Made by a program: the position numbers and the translations under genes
Shown: piece after piece, positions 60,857 through 64,000 of the stretch
How the letters are laid out: every line of letters begins with the position of its first letter
Position numbering within the stretch: position 1 is the stretch's first letter
NCBI GenBank assembly: GCA_022616275.1
Contig: JAKEFB010000138.1
Coordinates: 1-64,000, forward strand
Direction of reading: 5' to 3'
Origin: Chloroflexota bacterium
Lineage (GTDB): Bacteria; Chloroflexota; Anaerolineae; Promineifilales; Promineifilaceae
Length of the DNA stretch: 64,000 nucleotides
The notes under the pieces: generated by a model
The model's input: the letters and a program-made list of their open reading frames with translations, nothing else
Told to the model about the DNA's origin: nothing
Databases searched by the model: none

Positions 60857-61765
60857 ATGAACGAGTTTGAACTGAATATTGGCGCTCGGGTGCATTGCCA
60901 GGATGGTGAATGCGGCAAACTGGCCAAGATTGCCGTTGACCCAGACGTCTGGCAAGTCACTCACTTAATCGCCGAAGAAGGTTTCCTGCTGAAACGAGAC
61001 CGGGCTTTCCCGATCTCCATCGTTGAACGGGCTACGGCCGAGGATATTTACCTGACTATTCGGGCTGAGGAATTGACGAGCTATCCTGAGTACCGGGAAG
61101 AGCACATTGAAAGACCGGCCGATCAGGCTACGGCCAGCGCCGGAGGGGCCCGGTTAGAAGCGACCCCGTACATGACGACCGTTGCCCCGCCCATACCGAT
61201 GGTCCGGGAGAGGGTGCGTTACGGCGTTTCGGCGGAACTGGCCGTCATCGAACGGGGAACGCCCATCCAAACTCAGGAAAGAACTATTGGCAAGCTCGAC
61301 CACGTTCTGGCGCTGCCCGAAGATGGCGCGATAACCCACCTGGTCATACGGCGGGGCACTCTCTTCACCCATCAAGAGGTCGTTCCTATCTCGATGGTCG
61401 AACACATCGGCGAACGCAGTATCGCCCTGGCCGTCTCAGAAGAAGAACTGGGACAGCTCCCTCAGGACATCCCCCAAGGCGAAACGCGGCCAGAAGAAAC
61501 TGTTGGCGCGGAGGTGGCCGGCAAACGGCCGGTTGGCGAAATGACCGGTGGCGCTGAAATGAGCCTGACTTCGCGAGTAACGGCCGCTCTCATGGCCGAT
61601 CCCCGAACCAGTAAAGCGGTCATCGAGGTTATAGAAGAACACGGGGTCGTTACCCTGGCCGGCCAGGTGGACAGCCCCAAGACGCGTGAAGCGGCCCAAG
61701 CCATTGCCGCCAGCCAGCCTGGGGTCATCTCAGTTGTCAATACCTTGCAAGTACCCAAAATATAA
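60857..61765 (+). CDS. PRC-barrel and BON domain protein
   Basis: A 302-residue soluble protein with two PRC-barrel-like beta domains (about 1-75: NIGARVHCQDGECGKLAKI; and about 120-195: GTPIQTQERTIGKLDHVLAL) and a C-terminal BON domain (about 230-302: SRVTAALMADPRTSKAVIEV, then EHGVVTLAGQVDSPKTREAA). PRC barrels bind partners such as RNA, photosynthetic or divisional proteins; BON domains contact membranes. No signal peptide seen. GGAGGTG 6 nt upstream fixes ATG 60857. A pentapeptide gene follows 10 bp later. Confidence 0.85.
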   Translation: MNEFELNIGARVHCQDGECGKLAKIAVDPDVWQVTHLIAEEGFLLKRDRAFPISIVERATAEDIYLTIRAEELTSYPEYREEHIERPADQATASAGGARLEATPYMTTVAPPIPMVRERVRYGVSAELAVIERGTPIQTQERTIGKLDHVLALPEDGAITHLVIRRGTLFTHQEVVPISMVEHIGERSIALAVSEEELGQLPQDIPQGETRPEETVGAEVAGKRPVGEMTGGAEMSLTSRVTAALMADPRTSKAVIEVIEEHGVVTLAGQVDSPKTREAAQAIAASQPGVISVVNTLQVPKI

Positions 61766-61775
61766 GGAGTAGACT

Positions 61776-62210
61776 ATGGACGAAGAACAACGAGTCAACG
61801 ACATCCTGAGCATCATGGCCGGCGATAAGGATCTAAGCGGCTATGATCTGTCCGAATTGAAAATGCCTGGCGCCGATTTGAGCGGCGCTAACTTGCAGGG
61901 CGCGAACCTGCAAGACGCCTATTTGTTCCAGGCCAAGTTAACAGGCGCTAATTTACAGGGCGCTAACCTGACCAGGACGAACCTGTTGGAAGCGGATCTA
62001 CGGCACGCCAACCTGACCGGGGCCAACCTGGATCGGGTTTACCTGACCGGGGCCAACCTCTTCAACGCCAAGGTGAGCGAAGAGCAACTCCAGGCGGCCA
62101 GCGCCTACGAAGGAGCAACCCTCCCGGATGGGACGGAGATTCCCATAGAAGGCGAGAAGGAAGAGACAGGCTTCCTGGATACCGTTCGGGAGCGTTTATC
62201 AGGTAGTTAG
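61776..62210 (+). CDS. Pentapeptide-repeat protein
   Basis: A 144-residue protein. Residues ~22-100 consist of A(D/N)Lxx repeats: LSGANLQGANLQDAYLFQAK, LTGANLQGANLTRTNLLEAD and onward, forming a right-handed quadrilateral beta helix. A short acidic tail follows. Function unknown; such folds may mimic DNA or bind partners. AAGGAG precedes ATG. The strong terminator at 62220-62246 ends this two-gene operon. Confidence 0.9.
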   Translation: MDEEQRVNDILSIMAGDKDLSGYDLSELKMPGADLSGANLQGANLQDAYLFQAKLTGANLQGANLTRTNLLEADLRHANLTGANLDRVYLTGANLFNAKVSEEQLQAASAYEGATLPDGTEIPIEGEKEETGFLDTVRERLSGS

Positions 62211-62219
62211 AGTAACAAA

Positions 62220-62246
62220 CCCCGCAGGTTTAACCTGCGGGGTTTT
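62220..62246 (+). terminator. Rho-independent terminator
   Basis: CCCCGCAGGTT / AACCTGCGGGG 11-bp stem with a 1-nt apex, followed by TTTT, 10 bp after the pentapeptide gene stop. Confidence 0.88.
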
Positions 62247-62381
62247 CCCACAACAGTTTATTCTTTGGCCAGCACGTGCAGCTTGGCGTGCCGGATAGTT
62301 CCCCCCTCGCAATCCCTGTGAAAAAAATCACAACTGAATTGTATCATGAGTTGGGCCTGCATCACAACTGTTGGATCGTGT

Positions 62382-62438
62382 TATAATTGGCGTTTGAAGG
62401 CGCCAGACGCTTGAAATGTAAAAAAAGCGCCTGGCGCC
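62382..62438 (+). promoter_or_regulatory. -10 box and leader hairpin of the MBL-STAS gene
   Basis: TATAAT at 62382-62387 with no clear -35. Just downstream a 12-bp imperfect stem GGCGCCAGACGC (62399-62410) / GCGCCTGGCGCC (62427-62438) with an A-rich loop lies in the predicted 5' leader. Confidence 0.45.
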
Positions 62439-62484
62439 CAAATGGCTGCGCTGGCACCAAAAACCCAACTGAAACAGGAACTCC

Positions 62485-64000
62485 ATGAGAATTCGAATCT
62501 GGGGGGCGCGTGGCTCGATCCCTACGCCCCTGAAACCGGAGGAGATTGAAGATAAGATTTTCCAGGCGATTATGGGCCTGCCGGACATTGACCTGAACGA
62601 CGAAAGCGCTGTTCGGGCCTATATCCGCGAATTGCCGGCCCTGGTTCGGGGGACGGCCAGCGGCAATACTACCTGCGTTGAAATCGAGGCTGATGGGCAA
62701 ACGTTCATTATTGACGCCGGCTCCGGCTTGCGGGAGTTGGGTCTAAAGTTAATGGAGGGGCCGTGCGGCCGGGGGCAAGGGGTATTGCATCTCTTTTTTA
62801 CCCACACTCACTGGGACCACGTCCAGGGATTCCCCTTCTTTTTCCCGGCTTACGTACCCGGCAACCGGCTCATTATTTACAGTATTCACGACGTCCAGAA
62901 GGCTTTGGCCGACCAGCAAGATTTTCGCTTCTTTCCCTTGCCGCTGGCCGAGATGAAAGCCCAGGTGGAATTTGTCCGTTTCCAGGTGGGCCAGCCCTTT
63001 TCAGTTGGCCGGGTGCGCATTAATACCATCGAAAACGCCCACCCGGGGCGGGCTTACAGCTACCGTTTTGAGGATGAGCATAGCGTCTTTGTCCATGCCA
63101 GTGACTCCGAGTACAAGCACCTTGACCACGCCAGCGTCCGGCCGCACCTTGAATTCTTCCACCAGGCCGACGCGCTCATTTTTGACGCCCAGTACACGCT
63201 GCGAGAATCGTGGCAAAAGGCTGATTGGGGCCATAGCTCGGCTTTGATCGGTGTAGATCTGGCCCGGGCCGCCGGCGTGAAGAAGCTGATCCTCTTCCAT
63301 CACGATCCCACTTATTCAGATAAACAGCTCCAGGACATTTTATCCACAGCCCTGGCCTACCAGAAACAAGAGCCGGCTCACCCCGTCTGTGAGGTGCTCA
63401 TTGCCTATGAAGGCTTGGCGCTGGATCTGACGCCGGCCGGGGCGGCCGACTTCCAACTGGCCCCGGACGGAGAAACAGCCATTTTGACGCCAACGCGCAT
63501 TTTTAGTACGGAGGGTGTCGAGCAACTGCAGGAGCAGTTAAGCCACCTGGAACAGTCCCACGCCCCCCTCAGCTCCATCATTGACCTGTCCCGGGTAGAA
63601 ACCCTGACCCTGGCCGGGCTCAAGGCGCTGGTAATGCTCTTGCAAGAGCGGCCGGGAACAGCCATTGTCCTGGTGGCTCCCTCCGCCGGCGTCCAGGAAA
63701 TGATCCGGCTGGGGGGATACCAGGACTACTTTGCCGTTTATCCTTCCGTCGAGGCGGCGATGGCCGCCATTCAGGCCCGGGAAACGCTCAATCTCCCCGG
63801 CCACGTCATCAAAAACCGCTACCAGATCCAGGAAAAAGTCCACGAGAACCAACTAGGGGCTATTCTCAAAGCAACCGACCTTCAGAATAACCAGACGGTG
63901 ATCTTGAAGCTGATTAACCCCGCTTTCAGCCTGGAGACCATTAAGCGCTTAAAACGCCAGACTCAGCAACTGCTCGGCGCGGACCACCCTCACCTGACGA
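62485..64000 (+). CDS. Metallo-beta-lactamase / STAS / protein kinase fusion, 5' part
   Basis: The first 505 residues of a protein that runs past the window end; the frame is open throughout. Residues ~1-290 are a metallo-beta-lactamase-fold hydrolase (MRIRIWGARGSIPTP; metal site FFTHTHWDHVQGFP; VFVHASDSEYKHLDH; LFHHDP). Residues ~340-430 look like a STAS domain (STEGVEQLQEQLSHLEQ; IIDLSRVETLTLAGLKALVM). From ~443 a protein-kinase-like lobe begins (NRYQIQEKVHENQLGAILKA; TVILKLINPAF, with the likely ATP Lys). The glycine loop is degenerate. This order suggests a signalling enzyme; the substrate is unknown. Confidence 0.8.
   Translation, partial: MRIRIWGARGSIPTPLKPEEIEDKIFQAIMGLPDIDLNDESAVRAYIRELPALVRGTASGNTTCVEIEADGQTFIIDAGSGLRELGLKLMEGPCGRGQGVLHLFFTHTHWDHVQGFPFFFPAYVPGNRLIIYSIHDVQKALADQQDFRFFPLPLAEMKAQVEFVRFQVGQPFSVGRVRINTIENAHPGRAYSYRFEDEHSVFVHASDSEYKHLDHASVRPHLEFFHQADALIFDAQYTLRESWQKADWGHSSALIGVDLARAAGVKKLILFHHDPTYSDKQLQDILSTALAYQKQEPAHPVCEVLIAYEGLALDLTPAGAADFQLAPDGETAILTPTRIFSTEGVEQLQEQLSHLEQSHAPLSSIIDLSRVETLTLAGLKALVMLLQERPGTAIVLVAPSAGVQEMIRLGGYQDYFAVYPSVEAAMAAIQARETLNLPGHVIKNRYQIQEKVHENQLGAILKATDLQNNQTVILKLINPAFSLETIKRLKRQTQQLLGADHPHLT

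Overview
The window is a 64-kb piece of a GC-rich bacterial chromosome. I infer a filamentous or anaerobic-lineage Chloroflexi (Anaerolineae-like). The grounds are many lipoproteins with long Pro/Thr/Gly linkers, Uma2-type proteins, a fused homocysteine methyltransferase/MTHFR, frequent TTG/GTG starts, heavy use of CGGCCG and GCCGGC in coding DNA, and intergenic gaps filled with short stuttered inverted repeats. No rRNA, tRNA, CRISPR array or ordinary IS element was recognised. Taxonomy is an inference from style, not from a marker gene.

Layout. 1-11 kb: the 3' end of pcm, a DUF2442 protein, a beta-propeller lipoprotein, a membrane spermidine-synthase-like protein, an MFS transporter, two paralogous PPC-domain lipoproteins flanking a double FKBP prolyl isomerase, and an HD-domain hydrolase. 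11-15.6 kb: a tyrosine degradation cluster with an Lrp/AsnC regulator overlapping a PLP aminotransferase, then hppD and hmgA. 15.6-24.6 kb: a secreted PQQ-type sugar dehydrogenase with a CARDB domain, aconitase, a HEAT-like protein, a ComB-like phosphatase, an unknown protein, a Uma2 protein and three overlapping GNAT genes, the last truncated. 24.6-33.4 kb: a GT39-like membrane glycosyltransferase coupled to aroC, two lipoproteins, an MGH1/trehalase-like glycosidase, an EEP-family hydrolase, a threonine-synthase-like enzyme and a GT2 glycosyltransferase.

33.8-42.3 kb: a type I restriction-modification operon on the minus strand (hsdM, hsdS, hsdR and a YgjP-like metalloprotease). A REP-associated tyrosine transposase (RAYT) sits between hsdS and hsdR. 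At least ten copies of a palindrome with 12-bp arms GTAGAGACGCAA lie in and around these genes: tandemly beside the RAYT, inside the RAYT, twice in frame inside hsdM, and at the 3' ends of hsdS and RAYT, where they supply the stop codons. I saw no copy elsewhere in the window. This is the most unusual structure here. A different palindrome (AACCTCC arms) is inserted in frame in the threonine-synthase-like gene.

42.4-64 kb: moaA, an LCP-family cell-wall protein, homocysteine methyltransferase/MTHFR, a second Uma2 protein, a double Gmad2 lipoprotein, a SIMPL lipoprotein, a double universal stress protein, a Na/Pi cotransporter-like protein, a 1933-residue alpha-2-macroglobulin with an intact CxEQ thioester, an O-antigen ligase-like protein, a GT4 glycosyltransferase, a PRC-barrel/BON protein, a pentapeptide-repeat protein, and the first ~505 residues of a metallo-beta-lactamase/STAS/protein-kinase fusion that runs off the end.
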